DNA of 31,325 nt. Origin: CBFIHN01 sp965662575. Its GTDB lineage: Bacteria; Pseudomonadota; Gammaproteobacteria; Francisellales; CACEW01. Positions 1 to 7,577 of this stretch are shown here, one piece after another. The number at the start of each line of letters is the position of its first letter. Within the stretch, counting starts at the first letter, position 1. The notes below the pieces were generated by a model that saw nothing but the letters and a program-made list of their open reading frames with translations, was not told the DNA's origin and searched no databases. The position numbers and the translations under genes are program-made. The DNA is taken from assembly GCA_965662575.1 (NCBI GenBank), contig CBFIHN010000018.1:1-31325 (forward strand). The letters are read 5' to 3'.

Positions 1-2
1 AT

Positions 3-1874
3 TGGCGTCATCGTTGGTCACGCAAGGTTAATACCTTTATCGGTCGCGCCTATGATTTTCATAATCCGCGCAAGCCATTAGAGTGCCGTGCAACACGTAA
101 ACATGCACAGCCAATACCATCTCATTTGAGCCCAACTTTATATGAGACTTTTGACTATTTCAGTCAATGCAAAACGCGAGCTGAGCTGCAACGGGCCGTA
201 GAGATACAAGCTGATATTGCTGATTGGCAATCGAATACCATTACCGCAAAAAGTAATTGCCGTGAGCTGCGTGCAGGTATGCAGTTTGAGTTGGTGAATT
301 ACCTAGGCCCGCAAGAGAATGGCAAATACACTACGGTGCGCGTTAAGCATGAAGTCTATGATTATAGCCAGTTGGTTTATGACGAAGATGATCAGCCAAG
401 CGAAGACAAGCCACATGGTTATCGTAATGATGTATTTGGTATCGCTGCTGACTATAATTTTGTGCCCGAGCAAACCCAAGTTTCCCCTGAGCTAACCGGT
501 GTACAAGTGGGTGAAGTCACAGGGCCTGAAGGTGAGCCGATTTATACCGATCAGTATGGGCGCGTGAAAGTGCATTTCCCCTGGGATCGAGAAGGCAAGA
601 AAGATGAAAACAGTTCTTGCTGGGTAAGGGTATTACAGCTTTATAGTGGTGAAAACTGGGGCACGCAGTTTATCCCTCGAGTGGGCGATGAAGTGTCGGT
701 GGCTTTTATCGATGGCCATAGCGATCAACCGATCGTGGTTGGTAGTCAATACAATGCGAAAAATCCTAACCCTTACAAACAGCCAGACTATGCGGCGATT
801 AGCGGGATTAAAACCAATATTCCTGGCACCAATCAAGGCCATGAGATTCGTTATAGCGATGTGCCAGGTGAAGAGCTGATGGCGATTAAAAGCGCCGGCA
901 CGACCAATATTCATGTTAAAGGCAAAATGCAAAAAACCGTTGGGGGTGCCGAAGAGATTCATGTGAAGGGCGACCACAATATTCTGGTCAAGCAGGGTAG
1001 TGCGCTACTGACAGCTAAAAAAGCGGAATTTCGTGTTGGCGGTAGTGCCTTGATTATGAATGAGGCGGGTATTTTTATTCAAGATGGCGAAATGGTGCAA
1101 GAGGTCACGCCTGAGCATGTGCAAAAGCACCAGAGTAAGAAAAAATTAGAGCTCATTACGATATCACCAACTGAAGATGCGCTTCCGGTAGAATCTACTT
1201 GGGATGAAATGCTGGATGTTGCTACCGCTGCTTGGCATGGCATTGAGTCGGTTGGCGAAAGTATTTATCTGGGGTCTGAGTTTATTGAAGACTTTTCGGG
1301 GTTTGATTTTGAGCGGCAGCAAAAAGATATTATTGGTGGAACTAGGCTAATAACATTTTTGATAAAAACTGTGAAGGCTGGTGTTAGTGAGGCGAGCCCA
1401 TTATATCAAATGATTAAAATTATCCTGGAGGATTATTATAAGCTGCTTCCCGATAGTGTCTTGAAAAAAATTGAGTATCAAGCGTTAAAGAGTGCGGCAT
1501 TTATTGGTGGTCGTTACGCTGTTGGCATGAAAATAGCAACGTCAATTTCCAAGAAAATTACTAAAAATATCTTTGCTACAGACGCGTTCAAACAACTGGA
1601 AACCAAGCTTGCAACGGCTGGGATATCTGCCGATACGGGCATTGGTGCGCCAGTATCTATTCTCATTGCATTGGGCCTTGTTAAGAAATCAGCATTGGCG
1701 GCAGAGGAATTAAAGCAACAAAATCCGGAAGTCTATGAGCAGCTTGAAAGTAGAGGCTTGGTTGGAGGATACTTCCTTGTACAAGGCGCAATGAAAAAAT
1801 ATTTAGACGCAATTAATGCACATAAACAAGATCCACTGCGGTTTTTTGATGAGCTTGGTAAAAGGTATCGCTAA
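3..1874 (+). CDS. vgrG: VgrG spike protein with C-terminal extension (5' partial)
   Basis: Type VI secretion tip protein; VgrG trimers cap the Hcp tube and carry effectors into target cells. The frame is open to the left edge, so the N-terminal gp27-like part lies outside; a TTG at 126 is just an internal codon. Visible residues about 165-250 form the gp5 OB-fold (YTDQYGRVKVHFPWD, GDEVSVAF, DQPIVVGSQYN), followed by the gp5-like beta-helix region (EIRYSDVPGEE, HVKGKMQKTVGG) to about residue 370. A further ~250 residues are unlike the core: acidic and helical first, then an Ala/Gly-rich stretch (AAFIGGRYAVGMKIATSISK, GIGAPVSILIALGL). This is the layout of a specialised VgrG with a fused effector; membrane-active toxicity is inferred from composition and from the two small membrane genes downstream. 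No catalytic motif was recognised in the extension. Confidence 0.93.
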   Translation, partial: WRHRWSRKVNTFIGRAYDFHNPRKPLECRATRKHAQPIPSHLSPTLYETFDYFSQCKTRAELQRAVEIQADIADWQSNTITAKSNCRELRAGMQFELVNYLGPQENGKYTTVRVKHEVYDYSQLVYDEDDQPSEDKPHGYRNDVFGIAADYNFVPEQTQVSPELTGVQVGEVTGPEGEPIYTDQYGRVKVHFPWDREGKKDENSSCWVRVLQLYSGENWGTQFIPRVGDEVSVAFIDGHSDQPIVVGSQYNAKNPNPYKQPDYAAISGIKTNIPGTNQGHEIRYSDVPGEELMAIKSAGTTNIHVKGKMQKTVGGAEEIHVKGDHNILVKQGSALLTAKKAEFRVGGSALIMNEAGIFIQDGEMVQEVTPEHVQKHQSKKKLELITISPTEDALPVESTWDEMLDVATAAWHGIESVGESIYLGSEFIEDFSGFDFERQQKDIIGGTRLITFLIKTVKAGVSEASPLYQMIKIILEDYYKLLPDSVLKKIEYQALKSAAFIGGRYAVGMKIATSISKKITKNIFATDAFKQLETKLATAGISADTGIGAPVSILIALGLVKKSALAAEELKQQNPEVYEQLESRGLVGGYFLVQGAMKKYLDAINAHKQDPLRFFDELGKRYR

Positions 1875-2125
1875 TGCTAAAACTAATTGGAAAAACATCC
1901 TTATATTTATTGGGATTTTTATTGTCATTGATAGACGATTGGATACCAGGCTTGGTCGCCTTATTGGGTATTGCAGTACTTGGCTACGGCTATATGCAAT
2001 TTAATATAATAGGACTGATTGTCACTGTGCCTATTGCCTTGTTGTTATGGATATTTGGTTTTTTATTCCATACAAAAATAAAAACGCGATTGAGAGATCA
2101 ATATCAGGCTTGGATGAAAGCTTGA
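1874..2125 (+). CDS. small membrane protein, candidate immunity protein
   Basis: An 83-residue protein whose ATG overlaps the last base of the VgrG stop (TAATG), so translation is probably coupled. It has about three hydrophobic segments (roughly residues 7-19, 25-41 and 43-66) and a basic tail (KIKTRLRDQYQAWMKA). No family was recognised. Position directly after an effector-type VgrG, small size and membrane nature fit an immunity protein against a membrane-acting toxin; this is inference. It could also be an uncharacterised accessory protein. Confidence 0.7.
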   Translation: MLKLIGKTSLYLLGFLLSLIDDWIPGLVALLGIAVLGYGYMQFNIIGLIVTVPIALLLWIFGFLFHTKIKTRLRDQYQAWMKA

Positions 2126-2126
2126 T

Positions 2127-2333
2127 TTGAAAGCTATCTTTAAATTTTTTTCGCATGAGCTTGGCATATGGCTTTTCGTTATTCAATTATTAGTGTTGCT
2201 TTTTATAGTTGCGTGGTTAGCATTTAATTTTAGTGCACTAACTTTGATGGCCAGTGTGCCAATTTTTTTGTGGACGGAGTGGAAGCTTTTTTCTGCCTTA
2301 GTTACTTATCGCAAGAAACTGTTGAAACAGTAA
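2127..2333 (+). CDS. second small membrane protein after VgrG
   Basis: A 68-residue protein with two hydrophobic segments (about 13-33 and 36-53) and a basic C-terminus (TYRKKLLKQ). It begins one base after the previous stop with a TTG codon; the purine-rich GGATGAAAG just upstream could serve as ribosome binding site. Its hydrophobic layout resembles the preceding gene, so the pair may be two immunity paralogues or two subunits. No known family was recognised. Start and function are uncertain, but the tight spacing makes it likely to be translated. Confidence 0.6.
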   Translation: MKAIFKFFSHELGIWLFVIQLLVLLFIVAWLAFNFSALTLMASVPIFLWTEWKLFSALVTYRKKLLKQ

Positions 2334-2365
2334 AATGCAGCAGGCTTTAAAAGTTGCTGAGTCAA

Positions 2366-2671
2366 TTAATAAAAATACCAATAAATTGAAATCGTAGGGC
2401 CATGATTCATCGGGCTTGCTGGTCGTACGATTTCACCACCAGCATCAGCATGGCCATAAGCGTTACCTAAATCGTAAGCGTCTGTTTTCCAGTTGTGGGT
2501 TAACTCAATAGCGGGTTGTTTTGACTCATCCTCATAACCTAAAAACGCTAGAGTGAATTTGCCTTCGGGATAATCTTTACGGCGATGCAGTGTCATGCCC
2601 AAAACGTGTTGATAGAAATTGAGTGAGCGTTCTAAATCGGTGACGCGAAGCATGGTGTGGAGAATGCGCAT
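2366..2671 (-). pseudogene. gloA: decayed lactoylglutathione lyase (glyoxalase I)
   Basis: The N-terminal ~72 residues match glyoxalase I closely (MRILHTMLRVTDLERSLNFY, AIELTHNW, NAYGH). GloA normally has about 135 residues and binds its metal through His5, Glu56, His74 and Glu122. Here His5, the IELT glutamate and the YGH histidine are present, but right after AYGH the frame jumps to ADAGGEIVRPASP, which matches a later part of the family; about 25 residues are missing in frame. It then ends in an unrelated GPTISIYWYFY tail, so the last beta-strands and the fourth ligand are lost. Methylglyoxal detoxification is therefore unlikely. It is convergent with the VgrG module and ends only 32 bp from it, consistent with damage at an insertion or recombination boundary. 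Confidence 0.8.
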
Positions 2672-3006
2672 GGCTTATTCTTTTTTAAATTAACAGAGTG
2701 TTTGATAGTAACGCTTATACCGTGCCTTTTCAAAAGTTCTTGCCAGAGAATGTAGCTGGGTTACAATGCTAACAGTCAGCCCAATATCCCTGCAAATGAA
2801 TTCAAACAGAGTCTACAAAAAAATGATCAGTTAAGCACTAATCGCGCGTAAGGTGAGTTATTAGGTATAAAGTCCGCTTTTTAAATTTTTTTTGTCTAGC
2901 TATTACTCGCTATAAGCGAGCTTGCCACAGACTCCCTTAATTTAAGATGACTGTTGCTCTCTCATCGTTTAGACTTAAATGATTATTTTACTTTGTTGGT
3001 TTTTTA
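2672..3006. other. intergenic region upstream of alr
   Basis: 335 bp without a convincing gene. It must hold the alr promoter, but no strong -35/-10 pair stands out. A perfect hairpin lies at 2906-2920 (CTCGCT-ATA-AGCGAG), just after a T-run, followed by CTTGCCACAGACTCCC, which resembles the 3' end of the dispersed repeat at 7723, 11686 and 21121. Confidence 0.6.
2906..2920. repeat. short perfect hairpin
   Basis: Inverted arms CTCGCT/AGCGAG of 6 bp around a 3-nt ATA loop, about 90 bp upstream of alr. Adjacent T-run on the left and a CTTGCCACAG motif on the right suggest it may be a diverged member of the dispersed repeat family, or a terminator on the minus strand for nothing visible. Confidence 0.4.
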
Positions 3007-4068
3007 ATGCCTGCTGTTGCTCATATTGATGCTGGTGCGCTTGTTCATAACCTTGAGCAGATTCGACAATCGTTGCCGAATAAAGAGATTTTGGCAATGA
3101 TTAAGGCTAATGCCTATGGGCATGATGCGGTTGCTGTAGCTGAAACACTGACAATGGCTGATTATTTTGGTGTGGCAAATGTCAATGAAGCGGTGAAACT
3201 AAGGCAGCAAGGGGTTAAAAAAGATTTGTTTATTCAGCAAGGTTTTTTTGATCAGACAGGTTTTGATCTCTGTGTGCAATATAACCTAGAGCCCTGTATT
3301 CATCACGAACAACAGTTGTCATTCTTGGCGTCTTTGAAACACCCATTGACAGTATGGCTGAAAATTAACAGTGGGATGAACCGTCTGGGTTTTAAACCTG
3401 CTGAGGTACAGCTGGTCTACCAACGTTTATTAGCCAACGCTTATATCGAAGATATCAAGGTTTTGACCCACTTCTCCTGTGCCGATGATGCAGATAGTGA
3501 TTTTACTGCTCAACAATATCAGTGTTTTGAGCGCGTGACGCGAGATTGGCCGGTTAGTAAAAGTTGTGGCAATTCAGCGACCATTTTGCAGTATCCTCAG
3601 TTTGCAGGTGATATTATTCGGCCAGGGTTGATGCTTTATGGTGTTGATCCTGAGGATATTCAGTATGCTCATCGCTGGCGATTAAAACCGGTGATGACGC
3701 TTCAAGCCAATATTATTGCCTTACAAACACTCAAAGCTGGGGATGTTGTTGGTTATGGTAACACGTGGCGTGCACCGCAAGCTGCAACCATTGCTATCAT
3801 CGATATGGGTTATGCTGACGGTTATCCACAGTTTGCTTCAACATCAACACCAGTCATGATTAATGGCCAACAAGCGCATTTAGTTGGTCGGGTCTCAATG
3901 GACTCATTGGCGGTTGATGTGACAGATATTACGTCTCCTTGTATTGGCGATCTGGTCGAGCTTTGGGGCAAGAACTTGCCAATTGATAAAGTTGCTCAAG
4001 CAACAGGTCATTCGAGTTATGCGCTATTATCAGGGTTGGGACCGCGAGTGCAGCGGTTCTGCAAATAA
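3007..4068 (+). CDS. alr: alanine racemase
   Basis: PLP enzyme interconverting L- and D-alanine for peptidoglycan, in the cytoplasm. The 353-residue length is typical. The PLP lysine is Lys33 in AMIKANAYGHD near the N-terminus, and the second catalytic base is the tyrosine at about residue 269 in DMGYADGYPQ. GRVSMDSLAVD and the C-terminal LLSGLGPRVQRFCK are also family signatures. The ATG at 3007 puts the lysine where the family has it; the ribosome binding site is poor (T-rich). It stands alone, convergent with the repressor gene downstream. It could be the dadX-type paralogue, which cannot be told from the sequence alone. Confidence 0.95.
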   Translation: MPAVAHIDAGALVHNLEQIRQSLPNKEILAMIKANAYGHDAVAVAETLTMADYFGVANVNEAVKLRQQGVKKDLFIQQGFFDQTGFDLCVQYNLEPCIHHEQQLSFLASLKHPLTVWLKINSGMNRLGFKPAEVQLVYQRLLANAYIEDIKVLTHFSCADDADSDFTAQQYQCFERVTRDWPVSKSCGNSATILQYPQFAGDIIRPGLMLYGVDPEDIQYAHRWRLKPVMTLQANIIALQTLKAGDVVGYGNTWRAPQAATIAIIDMGYADGYPQFASTSTPVMINGQQAHLVGRVSMDSLAVDVTDITSPCIGDLVELWGKNLPIDKVAQATGHSSYALLSGLGPRVQRFCK

Positions 4069-4104
4069 TTCGGTATACAATATCTTGCTGCTTGCGGCGG
4101 TTTA

Positions 4105-4776
4105 TTATGTATAGTGGATCAAGCAGTTGCTAATCACACCAGTCATTTGCACATTGTCATCGACTGCTATATCGCGTTGTCCCTCTCGAAGTGACCGCAA
4201 GATCGAGCCTGTCTCAGTCAAGCAGTATTGACGCAACAGTGCTTCAGGAACTGTCCGATAGGTTGCCAAGACATAATCATTATGTTTTGGTTCGCGTTGT
4301 GGATCTACCACCAGTAAGGCATTGTCAGGAAAAATGTTGCTAACCAGAGTGCCTGTGGCGCGTATACCAAAACTATGCTCACCAGTTGCCATCTCAACCG
4401 TTATTTTACTGCTGATTTGATCTAAGCCATCAACATGATAACGCGCAGCTTGCTCTAAGGACAGTGTCGGAATATTTAAGATTTTTTCATTGCCATCGCT
4501 TGCATACGGGTTGCCACGGTCATATTCCAGCCAATCATAGCTAACCCCCAAGGTGGCGGCAATTTCTTTGCGTTTGCTACGAGGTGGCAGCACTTCACCA
4601 TTAACCCAGCGTGAAGCACCGCGCTGCGTTAATTTAAAGATATCCGCAACAATTAAACTGCGTCCTTGGTTTTTATCAGCAATACCAAAGATATCTAATG
4701 CCCGATTGAAACGGCTGACATACTCTTCCTTAGTAAGCTCTGGATTATACGTTTTGGGTTTTCTTGGTCGTGGCAT
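4105..4776 (-). CDS. XRE-family repressor with inactive S24-like domain
   Basis: 223 residues: an N-terminal helix-turn-helix of about residues 36-83 (TQRGASRWVNGEVLPP, AATLGVSYDWLEYD) and a C-terminal LexA/CI-like fold of about 130-223. In self-cleaving relatives the signature is GDSMxP followed by a lysine; here the segment reads TGTLVSNIFPDNALLVVDP, so the serine position is Leu144, and the lysine position appears to be Arg182 in PEALLRQY. By this alignment the protein cannot cleave itself and would be a stable repressor using the domain for dimerisation. A perfect palindrome at 4847-4860, upstream of its own promoter, is a candidate operator. Phage or integrated-element origin is plausible, but no phage genes adjoin it. 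Confidence 0.82.
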   Translation of the reverse strand: MPRPRKPKTYNPELTKEEYVSRFNRALDIFGIADKNQGRSLIVADIFKLTQRGASRWVNGEVLPPRSKRKEIAATLGVSYDWLEYDRGNPYASDGNEKILNIPTLSLEQAARYHVDGLDQISSKITVEMATGEHSFGIRATGTLVSNIFPDNALLVVDPQREPKHNDYVLATYRTVPEALLRQYCLTETGSILRSLREGQRDIAVDDNVQMTGVISNCLIHYT

Positions 4777-4814
4777 AAGTGGGCTTTTTTGCTGTCAATA
4801 AAAAATATGTCCTG

Positions 4815-4820
4815 ATTATA
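4815..4820 (-). promoter_or_regulatory. extended -10 promoter of repressor gene
   Basis: On the minus strand TGC precedes a perfect TATAAT (extended -10). No good -35 was seen (TTTATT at 16 bp). Predicted start is near 4808, giving a leader of about 30 nt before the ATG at 4776. Confidence 0.55.
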
Positions 4821-4846
4821 GCAAAATACGTCATCAAATAAACTGC

Positions 4847-4860
4847 GGTTCTTAAGAACC
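4847..4860. promoter_or_regulatory. palindromic candidate operator
   Basis: Perfect 14-bp palindrome GGTTCTTAAGAACC just upstream of the repressor promoter, with a second half-site GGTTCT at about 4883-4888. Location and symmetry fit a dimer-binding site for the adjacent repressor; this is inference. Confidence 0.5.
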
Positions 4861-4924
4861 AACTGTCCAACTGATGCTTTGCTGGTTCTAAGTGCTGGCC
4901 GAAAAGAGTGAATGCCAGTTTGGC

Positions 4925-6382
4925 TTAATTATCATTGCTTATGTTTGCTTCTTTTTTGATTTTTTCAAAGTCAATTTTTTTCAGTGTTTTCATAAACGTT
5001 GGATCATCTATGTAGAGTGCTAATTTATTCTCATCTGAGCCGTCGTTATTAAGGAGTGATGCTCTCTCTTGACGGTTTGCACACGTGGCGCTGAAAAATT
5101 CAGCTATATCACTGATTAACATGTTGCCCGTGCTCAAACATAAAAAGACATACATGGGCAAGCAAATAGCGGTCAATATTTCACGGCCAGCTTGTGATTG
5201 GTGCAAATTTAAAAACTGATTGATCAGATAGTGTGGCACATCATAGGCGAACAATGAGCAAAATGTATTAAATATTGCCAGGGGGATATAGATTGATTGA
5301 TATATCCAGTCCTTCTCTAGCAGTGTGAGTTTCTGTGTCCCCGCTAAAATGCTCTTACCATCTTTCAGTAAGCCGATCATGTTATTTGCTGTACTGGCGC
5401 CAAAGAAATGAAATAAAACTGCCATGGCATAAACTGGTGGCACTGTGAGGAACCAAGATAAAGCCTGACTGTTGTACTGTTCAGTAGCAGAAAAAATTGA
5501 GCTGAAGGTATTGGCGTAATAGCCAATGGAGGCTGTATTAAGCAATAAACTGCCGATGCCAGGGATGACGTAGTCGTCAACATAAGTGGTTTGCTGTGCA
5601 TGAATATTAGAGCTGGGGATAACAAAATTTTTAAAATATTCCCATTTGTCATTATGCAAGAACTCATCATTCTCCATGTCTTCTGACTGTTCTGATGATG
5701 GTTTAAGACATGATTTGAGATAAGAGATTAGCCAGATAAGATAGAATAATGGATTGAAATACTGGTAGCTCTCTATGCTATTAACAAACTCAAAAGGTAG
5801 CATGTGCATCGACGTAATACCAATGAAATTAACAACAGCTAAAAGGTCATCTGGAACTTTAGGGTCTTTGGTCACACTAAAATAAACCAAGACGAAGGGA
5901 ACTGCCGATAAGGCGCTCATCAGAAATGTCATTGCCAATTTTATCCAATATGCCGATCCAGTTTCTGGAGTTTTTAGCAGTGCTTTTAGTTCATCTGAAA
6001 CTTGATAATCGGTTAGTCCATAGTGGGTTTTGAGTGCGTTTAATCCAACATAAGCTGCGGCAAAGCATGACCAAAGCATGCCGATGTTATTAATGTAGAG
6101 GTTGTTTGTTATGACTAAGGCATCTGGAGATCCTGCATAAGCAGTGGTTGGGCCTAGGTAGTTCAGGCAATTGGCAATGGATAGTGCGCCAATTGCGATT
6201 GCTATCAAGGTTTTCTTCCCGCAAGACGGTGGGTTCATAGAGTGATACAGCTCCATGAATATTTTATTGAGGGCGGCGTTTTTATTAACATCAGACTCTA
6301 AGTTTAACGCTTTAAAAATACGTTGACCTAAGCCGGTTTCTTTACCATCGTCAATTTCTAAGCTTTTTTCATTTTCATACAT
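4925..6382 (-). CDS. orphan multi-pass membrane protein
   Basis: 485 residues, no family recognised. A hydrophilic N-terminus of ~55 residues (GLGQRIFKALNLE) precedes roughly eight to ten hydrophobic segments (for example TLIAIAIGALSIANCLNYLG, LAMTFLMSALSAVPFVLVYF, PLFYLIWLISYL, ILTAICLPMYVFLCLSTGN), an acidic central loop (SSEQSEDMENDEF) and a charged C-terminal tail of about 60 residues (KTLKKIDFEKIKKEANISN). The start is supported by AGGAGG six bases before the ATG. It is neither an obvious transporter nor an enzyme. Long polytopic orphans with charged tails are common among secreted effectors of intracellular gammaproteobacteria, but that is only a possibility here. It lies upstream of the repressor on the same strand. 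Confidence 0.8.
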   Translation of the reverse strand: MYENEKSLEIDDGKETGLGQRIFKALNLESDVNKNAALNKIFMELYHSMNPPSCGKKTLIAIAIGALSIANCLNYLGPTTAYAGSPDALVITNNLYINNIGMLWSCFAAAYVGLNALKTHYGLTDYQVSDELKALLKTPETGSAYWIKLAMTFLMSALSAVPFVLVYFSVTKDPKVPDDLLAVVNFIGITSMHMLPFEFVNSIESYQYFNPLFYLIWLISYLKSCLKPSSEQSEDMENDEFLHNDKWEYFKNFVIPSSNIHAQQTTYVDDYVIPGIGSLLLNTASIGYYANTFSSIFSATEQYNSQALSWFLTVPPVYAMAVLFHFFGASTANNMIGLLKDGKSILAGTQKLTLLEKDWIYQSIYIPLAIFNTFCSLFAYDVPHYLINQFLNLHQSQAGREILTAICLPMYVFLCLSTGNMLISDIAEFFSATCANRQERASLLNNDGSDENKLALYIDDPTFMKTLKKIDFEKIKKEANISNDN

Positions 6383-6731
6383 TGTGAGCCTCCTGCTGCT
6401 ACTTAACCAATATTGTTGGATGAATAGTTACATTTATGAAATAAAATAGCAATATTTAAATTGTTGATGCTGTAGAAATGCTCAGCTTTTTTGGAATGAT
6501 TTGCTAATTTATAAACATAAAATTGCTAAAGCAGCGAGGTCATGCTGAAGTTTTTGTTTTATTGAGTAGTTGTTATACTCTGCAGCTTGGCACAGGGGTG
6601 TTTTAATATCTGGGGATCACCTTAGGGGAAGCAGTATCGCCTCCCTTAAGTCGTTTTTAGTGCAGGGGTAAAAGAATTTTTAGGAACACAAAAGTTTCCA
6701 TGTAGTGATAGGTCAAGACGGAGAAGTCAAA
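6383..6731. other. intergenic region between recombinase-like gene and membrane protein
   Basis: 349 bp, A/T-rich near the membrane protein gene (its promoter presumably lies at about 6410-6480 on the minus strand, not resolved). The half nearer the recombinase-like gene is less A/T-rich and holds CTTGGCACAG at 6586-6595 and a 9-bp hairpin at 6621-6650. No coding potential was seen. Confidence 0.55.
6621..6650. repeat. hairpin downstream of first recombinase-like gene
   Basis: Arms CTTAGGGGA and TCCCTTAAG pair over 9 bp with one G-T wobble and a 12-nt loop. A T5 run follows at 6654-6658 on the plus strand, terminator-like in that direction, although no rightward gene precedes it. A related sequence lies at 7478-7508, on the other side of the recombinase-like gene and in the same orientation. 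Confidence 0.5.
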
Positions 6732-7373
6732 CTATGCATTAATTTCGCTCAGTTTACTGGGGGCGGGCTGTCCGCATTGAGGTTTCAATTGTCGTGCGTC
6801 AATATAGTTGTATAGTGTTTGTGCGTGGCAGCCAATAAGTTTGGCAATCGATGCCTTACTGACATGAAGATTGAGGTATTTCTGGATATCTTTCCGATGC
6901 TTGTCGAGTTTCAAACTTTTGTTTAAACGACCTTTTGGGCGTCCCAGTGGCAGACCTGCGGCACGTCGTCTTGCTAAAGCTTCAGTCGTGCGTTTAGCAA
7001 CAAAGTCACTCTCAATATGACGCATCAAGCCGAGGAAATGATAAGTATCTACGGTGGGCGCGGCATCAAAGACTTCACTGTACTTCGCTAAATGTAATTT
7101 GATGCGACGCTCTACCAAAAGTTCGAAAATTTCTAGCATTTGTGCAGTAGAGCGTGCCAGATTAGCAACTTCATAGATGACAAGCTCATCGCCACATTGC
7201 AATGTATCTTTTAAAAACTCAGAGACAAAACGCTGCCCCCAATGTTCTTTGTTGTTTTGGTCGTCTTCGATGATGCTAGACATCTTGAGGCTTTTGGTTT
7301 GGGCATAAGCAACAATCTCATCTTTTTGTTCTTCATTTGGGTAATAGCCCTGTGAAATATATCCATAAATCAT
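6732..7373 (-). CDS. serine-recombinase-like protein, probably catalytically inactive (copy 1)
   Basis: 213 residues. The C-terminal half is clearly of the resolvase/invertase family, closest in feel to Mpi-type DNA invertases: IESDFVAKRTTEALARRR, GLPLGRPKG, then a helix-turn-helix (SKASIAKLIGCHAQTLYNYI). The catalytic half is eroded: active relatives start YxRVST with catalytic Ser about residue 10, but this one starts MIYGYISQGYYPNEEQ, placing Ser and Gly at the Arg8 and Ser10 positions. The DRLGR motif reads ANLAR, so only the last arginine remains. DNA binding without strand cleavage is the inferred role. The ATG at 7373 was chosen over an upstream TTG at 7385 because GGAG lies six bases before it and copy 2 starts at the same place. 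Its leader is long and rich in hairpins. Confidence 0.85.
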   Translation of the reverse strand: MIYGYISQGYYPNEEQKDEIVAYAQTKSLKMSSIIEDDQNNKEHWGQRFVSEFLKDTLQCGDELVIYEVANLARSTAQMLEIFELLVERRIKLHLAKYSEVFDAAPTVDTYHFLGLMRHIESDFVAKRTTEALARRRAAGLPLGRPKGRLNKSLKLDKHRKDIQKYLNLHVSKASIAKLIGCHAQTLYNYIDARQLKPQCGQPAPSKLSEINA

Positions 7374-7393
7374 AATCGTCTCCAAGTTGCAAT

Positions 7394-7548
7394 AAACTAC
7401 CCTGCCGCAAACAGCGGGGTACTTTACTCTGAGGCACCATCATTCCATCAGTGCGGTCAAAGCCCGACCGAGGGTAGCTTAAGGGAAACACAGACGCTCC
7501 ACTTTAAGCATCCTCAGACGTTAAAGTGCTCGTGGCAAGCCACAGAGC
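7394..7548 (-). ncRNA. structured 5' leader of recombinase-like gene (candidate regulatory RNA)
   Basis: Four separate hairpins in 155 nt: 7528-7548 (GCTC+GTGGC with GCCAC+GAGC, one bulge), 7500-7528 (CACTTTAA/TTAAAGTG, perfect 8 bp), 7454-7470 (CGGTC/GACCG) and 7394-7425 (12-position stem with one mismatch and one wobble, loop CGCAAACA). They lie between the predicted promoter and the start codon at 7373. No known riboswitch or leader was recognised; a separate small RNA is also possible. Confidence 0.45.
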
Positions 7549-7577
7549 ATAGTCGTTAATTATTTTCGGTATAATCT

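Noticed and set aside
126..128. TTG as start of the VgrG gene
   Set aside because: The frame stays open to the left edge with VgrG-like codons, so it is an internal codon of a truncated gene.
633..977. Open frame of 114 codons on the minus strand inside vgrG
   Set aside because: It lies wholly opposite conserved VgrG codons and has no recognisable family or ribosome binding site.
4847..4860. The palindrome as an SOS box
   Set aside because: It does not match the CTG-N10-CAG type of gammaproteobacterial LexA sites, nor the GAAC-N4-GTTC type.
5377..5670. Open frame within the orphan membrane protein gene
   Set aside because: Same strand, other frame, no upstream signals; it is a shadow of the longer gene.
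7570..7575. TATAAT on the plus strand as a rightward promoter
   Set aside because: No -35-like sequence lies at the right distance and no rightward gene follows.
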